From assembly GCA_025618425.1 (NCBI GenBank), contig CM046833.1, forward strand, positions 32,869,747 through 32,933,746: a stretch of 64,000 bases of DNA. The letters are read 5' to 3'. The notes under the pieces were generated by a model. That model saw only the letters and a program-made list of their open reading frames with translations, ran no database searches and was not told the origin of the DNA. Shown here piece after piece: positions 52,440 to 64,000 of the stretch. The DNA comes from Heliocidaris tuberculata (lineage: Eukaryota > Echinodermata > Echinoidea > Camarodonta > Echinometridae). A program made the translations under genes and the position numbers. Positions within the stretch are counted from its first letter, which is position 1. Every line of letters starts with the position of its first letter.

Positions 52440-53400
52440 TATCAACAGAGGTGGTAGGGCTAGGTGTAACCCCAAGGATCTGTGAAGTGGCGGAAGGGGT
52501 AACAAATTTAGCGGTTGCGGCAGGGGTAACTCCAAGGATCTTTAGTGGTGGTAGGAGTAACTTACTTAAGTTGTAGGGGTAACTCCAAGGATCTTGATTG
52601 GTGGTAGCCTAGTAGGCTTAACTATTTTAGTGGGAGGTGTATTTTCGAGGATCTGGTAGGGGTAACTTGTTTGTTGGTTGGGGGAATCTTCGAAGATCTT
52701 TATTGGTGGTAGTAGGGGCAACTTATGTTTTGGTAGGGGTAACTCAGACAATCATTGTTGGTGGATGGAGTAACTTACCTGTATAGGGGTAACTCAGAGT
52801 GTATTTAGTGGTGGTCGGGTAACTTCGAGGATCTTTATTGATGGAAATGATAACTAATTTAGTGGTAGGATGACTCCGAATATTGAATTGATAACTACTT
52901 GAGTAGTAGGGGTAACTCCGATGATCTTTAGCTGTGGTATATAGTAATAACTTGTTACGTGGTAGAGGTAACTCTGAGGATCTTTATTGGTGGTAGGGAT
53001 AACCTGTTTAGTGGTAATAAGGGTAACTCCGAGGATCTGCAGTGGTGGTAGGGGTATACTTCCAGTATCTTAACTGATGGGAGGGGTACATCCTTCTGTG
53101 CTTAGTGGAGGGAGTAGTAACTCTGGTGTCTTTAAGGAGAGGGGGAAGGGTAAACCCTGATACTTGTAGCGGAGGGGAGGGCGAATCCCGCGTGTTTTTT
53201 TGTTTTTTGTTTTTTGTTGTTGTTGTTGTTGTAGAGGGAGGGTGACTCCTATTGTGGAGACTGGAGAGTGAGATGTAACTTTTCTTATTTTGGTCAAGGG
53301 AGGGCTTGTTCATGAGGAGGGATAAATCTTACGATCTTTAGTGGAGGGAGAGGGGTAGATCTATTTGGTAGAAGGCGAAGGTAAATCCTTCCATTAGCAG
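52440..53400. repeat. Degenerate minisatellite, GGTAACTCCGAGGATCTTTA units
   Basis: About 1 kb of units of roughly 30-50 bp alternating GGGGTAACTCCGAGGATCT with TTAGTGGTGGTAG. At least twenty recognisable copies, increasingly diverged toward the right. Reverse-strand frames through it are repeat translations. Confidence 0.85.
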
Positions 53401-54386
53401 ATTAGTGGTATCATTTGAGTTCGTTCCTTTATGATTTAACATCAGGCAGACACAGGAACTTCTGCTCATCAATTAACCTGATGATGTACCCACCAACATT
53501 AATGTTATGTCCATTTCAGTGACGCAATTCAGAATGAAAGACAGTTCTTGTGCATGATAATTTGACAAAAATGGCCATGTTAATGTCAGTGATACATTTT
53601 GAGAACTTCTCTTTGAGCTCTTCACTTGCAAAATTCAAATGAAATCATCATGCAGGTTACTGTGTGCAAACTGTGTCCATGGTCAAACATGGCTCCCATT
53701 AAAACTATACTGATGATTCAGTTATCACAATACTATCTGTAAAGACGAGCTATAGTTTAATACAACAGGTTTAGATCTGATCAAGGTCATGTATATTTAC
53801 ATTGTTCTAGCTCCTCGCACGCAAGCTTGCTTCTAGAAGGAATACTGGTACTATTCGGAAGGAATATTTCCGGAAGGAAAATAATAAAATGCCGAGGAAT
53901 GGATGTAGACCATCCTTTTTGCTTTAAAAAAATAAAAAATGATAATCTCTCTCCCTATCTCCCTTATCTCACTCCTCCAGTCTTCTCTTGTTCTCTTTCT
54001 TTTTCTCTCTCTTTCTCTCCACCTCTCTCTCCCCATCTTTCTAACCCTTTATCCCTCCCCCCTCTCTCTTTCTATCACCCTCTTAATATGCCCCCCCCCC
54101 CCCCCGTTATTCCCCTCTATCTCACTATCTGTGTGGATTCTTTGTTACTCTATTCATATAAGCTGTTATTGTTCGCAACATTATCAATGATTTATCTGGC
54201 TTTCATCCAATTTCTTTTATGTAACATGGCCTTGACTTCCTGAACTAACGAACATAATAATGTATTAATGTAATGATAAGAAACGTGACATAGCGGATGT
54301 AACGGATTGGAAAATAAAGAGACGAATAAAGAGAGGGGGAGTAACCTAAAAAAATAATATTTGTCATCTGCAGAATACTGATTTAA
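53401..54386. other. Non-coding stretch with CT tract
   Basis: Unique sequence, then a T/C-rich tract at 53946-54120 with a C-run near 54090-54105. Frames here are low complexity. Confidence 0.5.
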
Positions 54387-54760
54387 AGATGAAGTTGAGT
54401 TCTGGTGAAGAGATTGAATTGTGAAAGAAACTGCCTTAGAGCAATTGGGAAAGGTTGGTTATAAAGCACATAAGAATTGGTGTATGCTGTAAGGTTTTGG
54501 AATCACCAAAATGATAAGAAATTGACTAAATCCTGCTAAGATTCACATGCACTGCACACAGCAATATGTATATGGGACTACGCACAAATGTTCGGCCCGA
54601 CATTTCAGCTGTTTCTTGCCATATTTTGAATGTGAGGGCATTTAAGGAGCAATCCTTTTCAGGGGACATATCTACTATGATAATCTTCAAAACTAACATG
54701 ATAAGAATGAAAAAGCTCGCAAATTATTTTTTACCTTTCCCAGAACTCAAGCTTCCCTAC
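54387..54760. mobile_element. Second copy of the 9.6-kb repeat
   Basis: TTAA|AGATGAAGTTGAGTTCTGG at the left and CCCAGAACTCAAGCTTCCC at the right. The body aligns with 9615-9967, with a small insertion near 54680-54705. Confidence 0.8.
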
Positions 54761-54960
54761 AAAATATATTTTGAACCGTATATATAAGCTCATTGATCAT
54801 TATCCATCAGCATATTGAATGTCTGTTTTCTTTGGGATTTATTCAATAGATCATCAAGCATCAAATAATAGTACATGGACATTTTAAATATCTTGTTTAC
54901 TGCTCCTCGACTTGATAATGGTATCGAGATTACTTAGCAGTAAAGTAGATTCCTTGTGTG

Positions 54961-55330
54961 TAAGAAATTTTGATTTGATTTGATTTGATTTATTTATTTT
55001 ATCTTTATGATCCCCTTTTCCCTCAAACATATTTTACAACCTGATTACAATATAATAGACAAATATTAATACATTATCAAATAGAGTAATTGCATTGTAT
55101 AATTAACGTAAATGAATCATAAAGAAGGATTGTCACATAAGCAAAGCTTAATGCCGTAACATTCCTTTACAAAAAATAGGAAATACTAAAGAAAGGGGAT
55201 ATAAAAAAAAGAAAAGGAAAAAAAAGAAAAAAACTTTTTGTTGTATTCAAAGTAATTGAAGTCAATCAAGGATAGGGATGAGATGAGATGTATGGAGATT
55301 TTCATTTTCATTTTCAAGAAATTTCGTTGG
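54961..55330 (-). mobile_element. Possible non-LTR retroelement 3' end
   Basis: Begins with TTGAT repeats (54971-54990) followed by TTTATTTATTTTATC. Read on the reverse strand this is a body followed by an AATCA simple-repeat tail. No coding frame. Confidence 0.3.
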
Positions 55331-55419
55331 TTATCATTGTAAATATTTGCTCTTGATGACCAATGTGATGGAATAATGGCAAAGACTGATAACAGATTTA
55401 GCTGAAAATGTAGACATTC

Positions 55420-56290
55420 TCCTTTCCACTTTTTTAAAACAATTATTTTGCTATAATATTATTCAAATCAACTCTACATAATTATGTATGCAGTGCCATT
55501 CAGAAATACCACAGATCAGCATTAAATGCATACACCAGCCTCCAATATCGTGGCTATATATGCAACCCATAAAACCAATGATTTTCCTCTTGTCTTTATT
55601 CGCAGTTATCAGTTACTTGTGAGATGAGATTATGATCGTATTGTACCTTATCATATCCAAACTCTACCTATTAGATGCATACCATTCAAACCAAAAATAC
55701 CATACAATATATAGAATAATGACAATACAATTATAATTGACGTCTAACATGCATGCGCCCATATTGCATGTTGAACTTTCAAATATCAAGGCTTTATGCA
55801 ACATAGGCATTTTCCTTTCGATTTTTATTCGCATTTATTATGTTTATTATTGTGGTAATATATTACCATATCATAACATATCACATACCAACCCTACATA
55901 ATTACAATAGTTCAAGATGCAGTGTAAAATAACCCCAAAAAACTGCATTGCATAGAGAAAAATGACTAGATGATTAGGTTTTAGTCTATGATACAAGCGC
56001 CCATCTTGCTTGATGCCCTCTACTCCCTATATGTATCTCGCTTCCACTTTTATTCGCAGTTATCATTATTGTTAGATGATTAATAATGTTGCCATATTTA
56101 GAGTACCACATATCAACACTAGTTACACTACACATGATAATATAGCCGACCAGAAATACCATAGACCCGCTTGCATGAATAGAGAAGTCTGACAATACAT
56201 GATTGACGTATGGTTTTAGTCGCCCATATTGTGTGATGAACCTTTCAATATCAAGGCTATATGCGATGGACTCGGTAGGAATGCTCGGAG
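55420..56290. repeat. Diverged tandem repeat of about 220 bp, about 4 copies
   Basis: Recurring in order: TTTATTCGCAGTTATCA (55598, 56049; variant at 55825), CATATCA-type and CTACATAA blocks, CAGAAATACCA (55501, 56150), GCGCCCATATTGC / TCGCCCATATTGTG (55756, 56220), CAATATCAAGGCTATATGC. Old array. Confidence 0.65.
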
Positions 56291-56744
56291 AGAATGTCAT
56301 CTCTATCATGTGTAGAGCGCCGTGGTCTTGGGGATTCCAAGGCAAATCTTGTTTTTACGATATGGAAAGGATTTTCATTACGGGGGTAACCAGCTTGTCA
56401 CGTCATTATCTGTCCCCCGTGAAGGGAAATTCGCCCCCCCCCCCCCCCCCCAGTGAAGGCAATTTGTCCATCAGAAAGGCCATGGATATAAGTATATCCA
56501 TGGACAGACGCAAAACTGAAACCAAAATAAAATCATTTGGGTTGTACTGATGAAATGCTTTTGCAGAGAATAAAAACTATGTAATCGAGATTTGAATTGG
56601 CTTTGAGTGATATTTGTTGTAATAATAATGATGATAAGGACAGTAAGAACAATATTACTTATCATAAAGATTAATGATAATAATAATGATAACAATTATA
56701 GTAATAATCATGATAGTAATAATGATAAAAATGATGGTAGTAGT

Positions 56745-57105
<361 letters not shown>

Positions 57106-57141
57106 ATGATAATATTAATGATGATGAAGATGATAATAATT

Positions 57142-57218
57142 ACGTCTGTTCAGAGTCAGAAAGGCGTTAAATCGGTGTTAAGGTATATGAGTTAACGCCC
57201 TTCTGGCTCCAAACAGAT
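57142..57218. mobile_element. Hairpin element, copy 3 (diverged)
   Basis: The arms ACGTCTGTTCAGAGTCAG and CTGGCTCCAAACAGAT, the inner GGCGTTAA / TTAACGCCC and the loop end GGTATATGAG match the 18.7- and 21.1-kb hairpins. The flanks are unrelated to those copies. Confidence 0.82.
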
Positions 57219-57219
57219 A

Positions 57220-59882
57220 ACATGGATAATGTTAATAATGGTAATAATGATATTGATAAGAACAATGATAACAATAATGATAATGTTCATACAAAAACAT
57301 TGCCGCAACAGCATGATTATATTGACTTGGTTCGCCCCTTCCCGATTGAATTATCCAATGTAATTAATGAATGTACTATACTGTTCAACACTAAATTGAA
57401 TCTTGATTAAATATTTCCATAATTCAATCACATTGTACATCACTAATGGAAGAATATATTACAATTAATTAATGAAATCGAATTCGTATTATAATAGGGA
57501 ACAATGTTTAAGCACTGGACATGAACCCCCCCCCCCCTCCTCTCTCAAAGGATTAGTACAATAGACCTCGTTATAATGATGTACTTTCGATAGGTTTGAA
57601 TATACTCCTATGTATTGTCTATGTCTGGCGGGCTGCCTTGTTGATAATAATATCTGAAGGTCAATTGCTCTTTGCATTATGTCTACATGATTGATCCCTT
57701 TATATGTAATATAGTTGTGACATCCAAGGCCAGTGATACATTATACATTTATGTCTGTTTAGACATCGAGAAGTACGTTGAAATATTAGTTCATCATCAA
57801 CTACTTTTTTAAAATGATTGTACAGAGCATTATGAACAGCATTGTTATGGGGGCAAATTATTGAGTACGAGAACTATGTGTTATTTCACTTATGTTGTAG
57901 TAAATTATGATGCACGATTGATCGGAAGTTTATTGGGTCTATGCTATGAATGGTAAAGTAATGGTGGGAAAAATACATACTGGGAGAACAGTTCTTTAAA
58001 ACTTGTAATTGAAGGTACACATTTATTATTGTCGTCACCTGTGTTTTGAACTTAACTTCAAGATTAATAAAAAAAAAAGTGAATTCCTTTTTCTCAAACA
58101 TATTAAGATAATAATTTGTTGCTGGAAACGTTCAAATTCTTGTTTTAATGCATTACCATGAATGATTATGGGATAATATCAGCGTAATTTAATCGTTTTG
58201 GTCTCTTTAACATGTTCATTATAAATACTACCTTTAGGTACTTAAGTATATATACTAATAGTAATAGACAGATATATACCCTCCCTTATAAATATAAAAA
58301 AGTATTGCAACATAGACACACTTGCATTACCATGATTACACAGGAGGCAATTCATGACATATGTAATTAAGCGATGTTTTATTGAAGTTCTAGTACATGA
58401 TTTAAGATCTTATTATTAGTTACATTTCATTAACATGTTAAGAATTATTTTTCATGTAAGGTTCATCATGATTCAATGATTTAGAACAAGACACCGCTAT
58501 AACAAAGAATATCCATTTACCGAAAAACAACCGAATTTCATTATGTTGCAATACTTTTGGCAAGGGTTATAGATATTACATGTTATACAATAAAATGTAA
58601 AGTTTTATTTTTATGTGATTTTATTTCGAAAAGAAAGCTTTGATGTATAGACACAAAGTATCTGATGCGATTAATTACTATATTCCCTTTACATTCTATT
58701 CTGTTCTATCCTAATATTTCGTGTAGTACCTTGCATGATTAAATGAGGAAAGTAATAGTTCAAGTTCAAGTTATATACACTCTTGTAGAATGTAGAATAT
58801 TGGTGTGTGTTACTCGGGGGTCGGGCGATTGTTAGGGATTCATTTTCGTGGCGTCATTGGGAATCTCTGTAGACATGGTCGATGAAGGTGGCCATGCAGG
58901 GGACAATATTTGAGATGTCATGTGATGGAGTTTCGTCTGTTCACGGGACCTCCCATTCATTTTGAGTAGACCCAATAAAGCGTTGATCCATCTCTCTTCC
59001 ACCCTTCTCTCTCCCTGTGTGTGTCTCTCTCTTCTTGTGTCTCTCTCACCCTCTCTCTCTACATATCTATCCCACACACACACACTTGCACCCACACCCC
59101 TTCCTCTGTCTTCCTCTCTCTCTCTCTCTCTCTCATCTTTCTACACTTTGTCTCTTCCTCTCTCTTTTCCCCTTCGTGCTTGTATTATAGTGTCTCATCT
59201 GTCTCATTTTATTTCATGTTTTAATCATTGTGATTGTGTGATTGTCTACATGGCTTATATTTTGTATATACTATAAAACTAGTAATCACTTTCTGTAATA
59301 TTCTATCATCCAAGGATCTGGTTTCAAATTCGGAAACACAACTCCATTGTGAATTTCTTTTCCAACATGAACTCTCACTCTTTGAGGATTTATTTCTTTA
59401 CCTTTATTCCGTTGTCATTATGAACAAAAGCACACATTCGTCAGTTCCAAATGTATGATTCTACATGTATTGCCATGCTGTATATCATCTAGAGAAGCCC
59501 CAAAAGCCCTGGCAAAATGATATTATTTTCTATCCTTGGATTATGTTTCATCTATTATTAGGCATGCATTATTATAGTTCAATATATGAACTGGAGTAAC
59601 CTCTCTTCTTATGAGACAAAAAGTAGATAGAAGAGACGGGTTTGTTCTCCTTATGTCCTTTAAGATAATTGGTCGTCTTTTGTCCTTAATACGATAATAG
59701 TCTCTATATATTATTTTCTATTCAGTAGACTAAAAATGTATCGAAGCTTTTCCGCCACTTATCGTTTGTAAGGATCGGAATTTCATCTTCTTTTTAAAAT
59801 TGCGGACAAAAAAAAAAGCATTATACTTCACATTCTTTCACCATTATGAGGGAACTGTAGTATAAGTCTGTGGAAGGTTGTT

Positions 59883-59968
<86 letters not shown>

Positions 59969-62360
59969 GAGGGAATATCAGTTATGTCTGTATATAGAAT
60001 CTAGTAGACACAGGGGACCACTTTCTTGTTTATACTGAGATCCCATCCAGGGGAATCGTGTTGAAATTATTAGATCATCAGCTATTATTCTTCCCGCCAT
60101 TTTGTCTACTCGGTTGTCTGCCTGCCTGTTCTGTCTGTCTATTTGTGAGTCAGTCTTTCCGTCTTTCTATCTGACTCTCATTGCACCTGTCTGTCTGTCT
60201 GCCTGTCTGTCTGTCCATTTGTCTGTCTATCTTTCCATTGTTATATCTGTTTTATATCTGACTCTCTGTATACCTTTCTGCCTCTGTCTGTCTGTCTGGT
60301 CCCACACCCACCCTCCCCCTCTCCCTCTCTCTCGCTGCGTATATATATTTTTCACATCTCCTTTGTCCATTGTTATTTATGACGATTTTTACGTTTGATT
60401 TTTTTTTCTCTGTCTCTATCTCTCCTCTCCAACAACCCCACCCCCTCTCTCCCGCACTCCTGCACTCCCACCCCCCCCCCTCTCTCTCTCTCTCATAGCC
60501 TCTCATGCTTATCCCATTACAACCCTCGTTAAGGCAATCCCTAAATTACCTTTGCCCCGTCTCTTAACTTTCGGATGCTTGTCTCCGTTCATTGTCCACC
60601 CGCCATAATCTCCACAAAATACATGTACAATGCATTCCTTTCGGTTTGTTATTGACTATGCTGTCAGGCCCGTTTTCTCGCCAGACGTATTTAAGTCTAA
60701 TGTTGTCTGGTAAATACCCGTTCAATAATCAGTAAAAGGTTCTTACATTGTGTAAACCGATCTAATAGCTGTTCGATATTTCTATTCGTATCATATACAA
60801 AAAACATTCGTCACTTGATAAACGTAGGTGGCGTTTTGTTTCGTTAACTTCTCAAAATGTACTGATTGGAATACCATACCTCTTATACCTTTATGGACAG
60901 AAAGACACTTTCCAGTTATTATTATTAAGATTAAAGTTCTTTCCAAAGCCCATCCCTTCTGTATTGATATCAAGTATAAAATTGGTTTTATTATTAAATT
61001 TTCTTCTTTTATAATTACCGTGTATTAATTGCGATAATTTTTATGACCATTTTGATCATTAAGAATTATAGAATTAATATCATATTACAGGTGTCATTTT
61101 ACATGAACTTGTCAGTATTTAATTGAGAATCTTCTTCCCTATTCCAACTGTTTTCTAAACACAGGTATATTATTTTGATTGTATTGATGTCCTCTCTCTC
61201 ATTTTGATTCGTTAATTTCCACAAGGCACAGTGCATGATTAAAACTAAAAAGTTACAATATCGACTGCTTAAGAGAAGTCAGCCAATTTCTATAAAAGAA
61301 TTATGCAAACGATCGCTAATATTATATATATTTTTATAGATTGTTGCCAAAAACGGTGAACAGTACAGAAGGACATTAGAAATTCAGAAATGGACTGAGA
61401 TAGAACGAAAGAAAACCACTGCAAACTGGCAAACTTGCAAACTGCAAACGGTCACTGTACTTGTGAGGTTGAATGCAACTTTTGACGCTATTCATTTTGT
61501 GAGAACATTATGCACGCAAATCACAATAGCATCCTGCTGTGTTACTTTGCATTTGTGATTTTATAGCGTTCAACAAAACACGAATCGCATTACTTATTAG
61601 AAGACAAAATATTGCATCACCTTCTTTCAAGAAAAATTCTTGTAGAATACAGACGTGAGGAAATTTTTTTCGAAAGTGGGTATAGGGGCTGTCGCCTGTT
61701 GTCTGACTAAATTTCCAGTTTCTAATCTTTAGAGGGAGAACGAAGCGAGCGAGGGAGGAAGAATTTTGATGTAGCATCTTTTTTTTTTTTTTTTTTTTTT
61801 TTTATTGGTGACAGTCACTGGTCGCAAATCATGTATGCTTTTTAATGTAAATTCATAATTTTCAAGTATTACGTTTCCAGGTACAAACATTTTAAAGTGT
61901 TATGCTTCCAGATATTAAACAATAAATAAACAACTTGTAGCTTCCCTAAAATGAGGTGACCGTTGACCGAATACCGAATATAAGTAGGGGTCTGCAGCAC
62001 CTAGCCCCCGCCCCTTCCTCGTACACATAATGTTTGGGAAGCGGGAACAATTAGCATATGAATTCCTCCACCTTATCGTAAAGCATTAACATTCATATTT
62101 TGTTTCTGTACACTGTGTAATTCTTTGCCATTTTATGAATGAAAGATTTCTCTATGTTTTAGGGGTGGGTGTTTGTTTGTAAATCAATGAGTTTGCACAT
62201 GAACAACCTGGCATGACGTACACATGTCAACGTCCCAACATACACGCTTCATTAAATGACATACATAGAGCCTGACAACCGTGCTATTCGCTATAGAACC
62301 CAGACGCTGTGATTTAGGTTTGGTAGACACAGCTTACGAATATTATGCAAAGCTCATAAA
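57220..62360. other. AT-rich stretch, no gene recognised
   Basis: Mostly unique AT-rich sequence. It includes CT tracts at 58990-59150, a CT microsatellite at 59892-59966, CTGT-type repeats at 60115-60300, T/C-rich sequence to 60496 and a T-run at 61780-61803. Open frames of 60-100 aa show no known domain. May be P450 intron or intergenic. Confidence 0.5.
59892..59966. repeat. CT microsatellite
   Basis: About 75 bases of CT repeat with one interruption. Confidence 0.95.
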
Positions 62361-62900
62361 AAAAATGAAATTTACTGAGCGACGAAGGAGGAGAGAACAT
62401 TTTTGAAGCGTTCATAAATTATAATGCAAAATGAATGCTTTTGAAAATGAAATTTCCTGAGCGACAATATACACAGTTGAAATTTTGATGCGCTCATGGT
62501 AGAAATTGAAAGTGAATAATAGAAAGTTGACATAAAATGAAATTTGCTGAGCGACGAAGGCAGAATGAACATTACTGAAGCATTCATAAATTGTAATACA
62601 AGTTTACAATGAATATGCTTTTTGAAATGAAATTTTCTGAGCAACGAAATATGTAATGAACATTTTTGAAGAGCCCATATTTAAAATGAAAATGAGAATG
62701 GCATTAAAAGGAAGCATACAGAAACTTTTCATCTTGCACTCATCAGAGTAAACCGCAAGAATGAATATGTAAAATAATAAGAATAAAAAAGAATATAATA
62801 TTATGCAAATTTCATACAACACAAAATCTACTTAGCTACAATATACGGAGTGAATATTTTTGAAGCACTCATAAATTGTAAAACAAATTTCTATTATCTG
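62360..62900. repeat. Diverged tandem repeat of about 85-90 bp, about 5 copies
   Basis: Each unit has ATGAAATTT.CTGAGCGACGA, then GAACATTTTTGAAGC.TTCAT and AAATTGTAATAC-like sequence. Clear starts at 62367, 62449, 62539 and 62630, and a weaker one near 62823. Confidence 0.85.
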
Positions 62901-64000
62901 TTTCATAAAATTATTGGATGTTAATTAATGAAAAACTTATCTGCTAAAGATGAGACGAATGAAATGGTTTGCACAACGTCGTCTAAAAAAATGTTCAATA
63001 AAGAAGATGTAAGATAAGATAAGATAAGATAAGACGAACAAAATTCACTGTATGAAATTAAGCTGACAATATACTGTCTATCACTCTTTAGTGAAATGTC
63101 AATAAATATATCAAAAAATGTTTGAAGAAAAAAGAGAATTGAATATAGAAAAAATGTTAAGACAAAAAAAAAAAAAGAATATACAAAATTTCTACGAAAT
63201 TTATTTAGATAATAAAAGATATTATAATCCTTATTCTATAATTTTCCGTTCGCAACACTTTGGTATCATATTTCGCCATAGCACAAAATGTATTGAAATA
63301 ATTCGAAATAATGCTGCGGTACTGGTATAAATAATTACAGTTTGAAAGGTTTTTTTTCAAACCAATTTTTTAGATTGACTTTTAAATGACGTTTCCTATC
63401 GTTTTTGAGATGAGTGCGATAAGGGGCTTGATATATACGTACTCAGCGCGCATCAATGTCTGTGCATTTATAATTCAACGATCTATTCTCCCCATGCCTC
63501 TCCAGTATTATATGTTTGAATGACACAGAGCCGTACTACCGGCGGGCCAATTAATTCGCATTTAACCAATTATTGGGCAAACCTCCTGGCATCGCTTAAA
63601 GGGGCAAGTCACATCGTGTTCTGGAATTGAGATGTCAAAGGGAGCAAATTGCCCCTCTTCCTTTGAGGCTCCTAAAATGACACGGTATCAGCTTTCCTCT
63701 TATGCTAAGAAATAAACATCTAAAGCCCTCATCAAATGCATTATTTTGGTAGGCCCAATCACGAGCCGAATGGTGGACTGTGTTTTCTTTAATACTCAAT
63801 GTGTATTTTTTTGTAAATAGTAATACAGAGATAGGATGTCAATGAAATTGAGCATTGTCAATAATTTTTCTCAAAATAAAAATCAAGCATGGCGTTGCCC
63901 CATCTTAATTACAAAATATTGACTCTTATTATTATTGATTTAAACCGATGGCATCATTTCCATTGATTTTAAACAAAATATTGGCTATAACTTACTATTT
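62901..64000. other. Right end of window
   Basis: AT-rich, with an AAGAT array at 63010-63035. A possible TTAA-flanked element runs 63600-63904 (left AGGGGCAAGTCAC, right GGCGTTGCCCCAT). No coding exon recognised. Confidence 0.4.

Noticed and set aside
52566..53313. Proline/threonine-rich repeat protein on the reverse strand
   Set aside because: Frames shift between units and stop repeatedly. The periodicity belongs to the DNA minisatellite.

Overview
This is a metazoan nuclear window: spliced genes with long introns, no bacterial-style operons, and a non-coding fraction that is AT-rich, full of microsatellites and homopolymer runs, and packed with short inverted-repeat DNA transposons (MITEs). 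The U2AF1 protein sequence and the style of the repeats suggest an invertebrate deuterostome, most likely an echinoderm such as a sea urchin. The species cannot be fixed from the sequence alone.

Only two protein-coding loci are well supported. The first is a complete U2AF1 gene (small subunit of the U2 snRNP auxiliary factor), + strand, five coding exons between 1562 and 10557, encoding 237 aa in the preferred model. Its reading frame is best explained by a GC-AG intron 2 that ends in a TAGCAG tandem acceptor. Intron 2 also carries two decayed tandem copies of the start of exon 3. The introns and 3' flank hold about a dozen MITEs. The second is the first coding exon of a microsomal cytochrome P450 of the CYP2-like type (49584-50055, + strand); its remaining exons were not recognised in the window. 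A third, tentative locus is a CpG-containing stretch with two CRE palindromes and an E-box, followed by a possible first exon encoding a mitochondrial-presequence-like peptide (about 37920-38239).

Between and around the genes the layout is: 1-1561 upstream flank with one near-perfect palindrome; 10.5-18.3 kb U2AF1 3' flank, then hAT-like and other inverted-repeat elements and CT microsatellites; 18.34-24.65 kb a two-copy tandem duplication whose first copy preserves the empty sites of two transposons inserted in the second; 24.6-37 kb SINE-like remnants, fold-back elements, a very large CTA/CCA microsatellite at 29 kb and long stretches without recognisable content; 37-42.4 kb piggyBac-like, Harbinger-like and nested fold-back elements plus two hAT-like elements with target-site duplications; 43.7-49.5 kb diverged tandem repeats, a hexanucleotide array and an unannotated flank; 50-64 kb (the P450 intron or 3' flank) a TTAA-flanked inverted-repeat element, three diverged tandem arrays (52.4, 55.4 and 62.3 kb) and a long AGT microsatellite.

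All element classes are assigned from terminal inverted repeats and target-site duplications read by eye. No transposase gene was found, so all appear to be non-autonomous. The most unusual items are the splice-site architecture of U2AF1, in a gene whose own product reads 3' splice sites, its decayed duplicate exons, and an 81-bp hairpin element present three times. I did not find evidence of a wholly new gene system.
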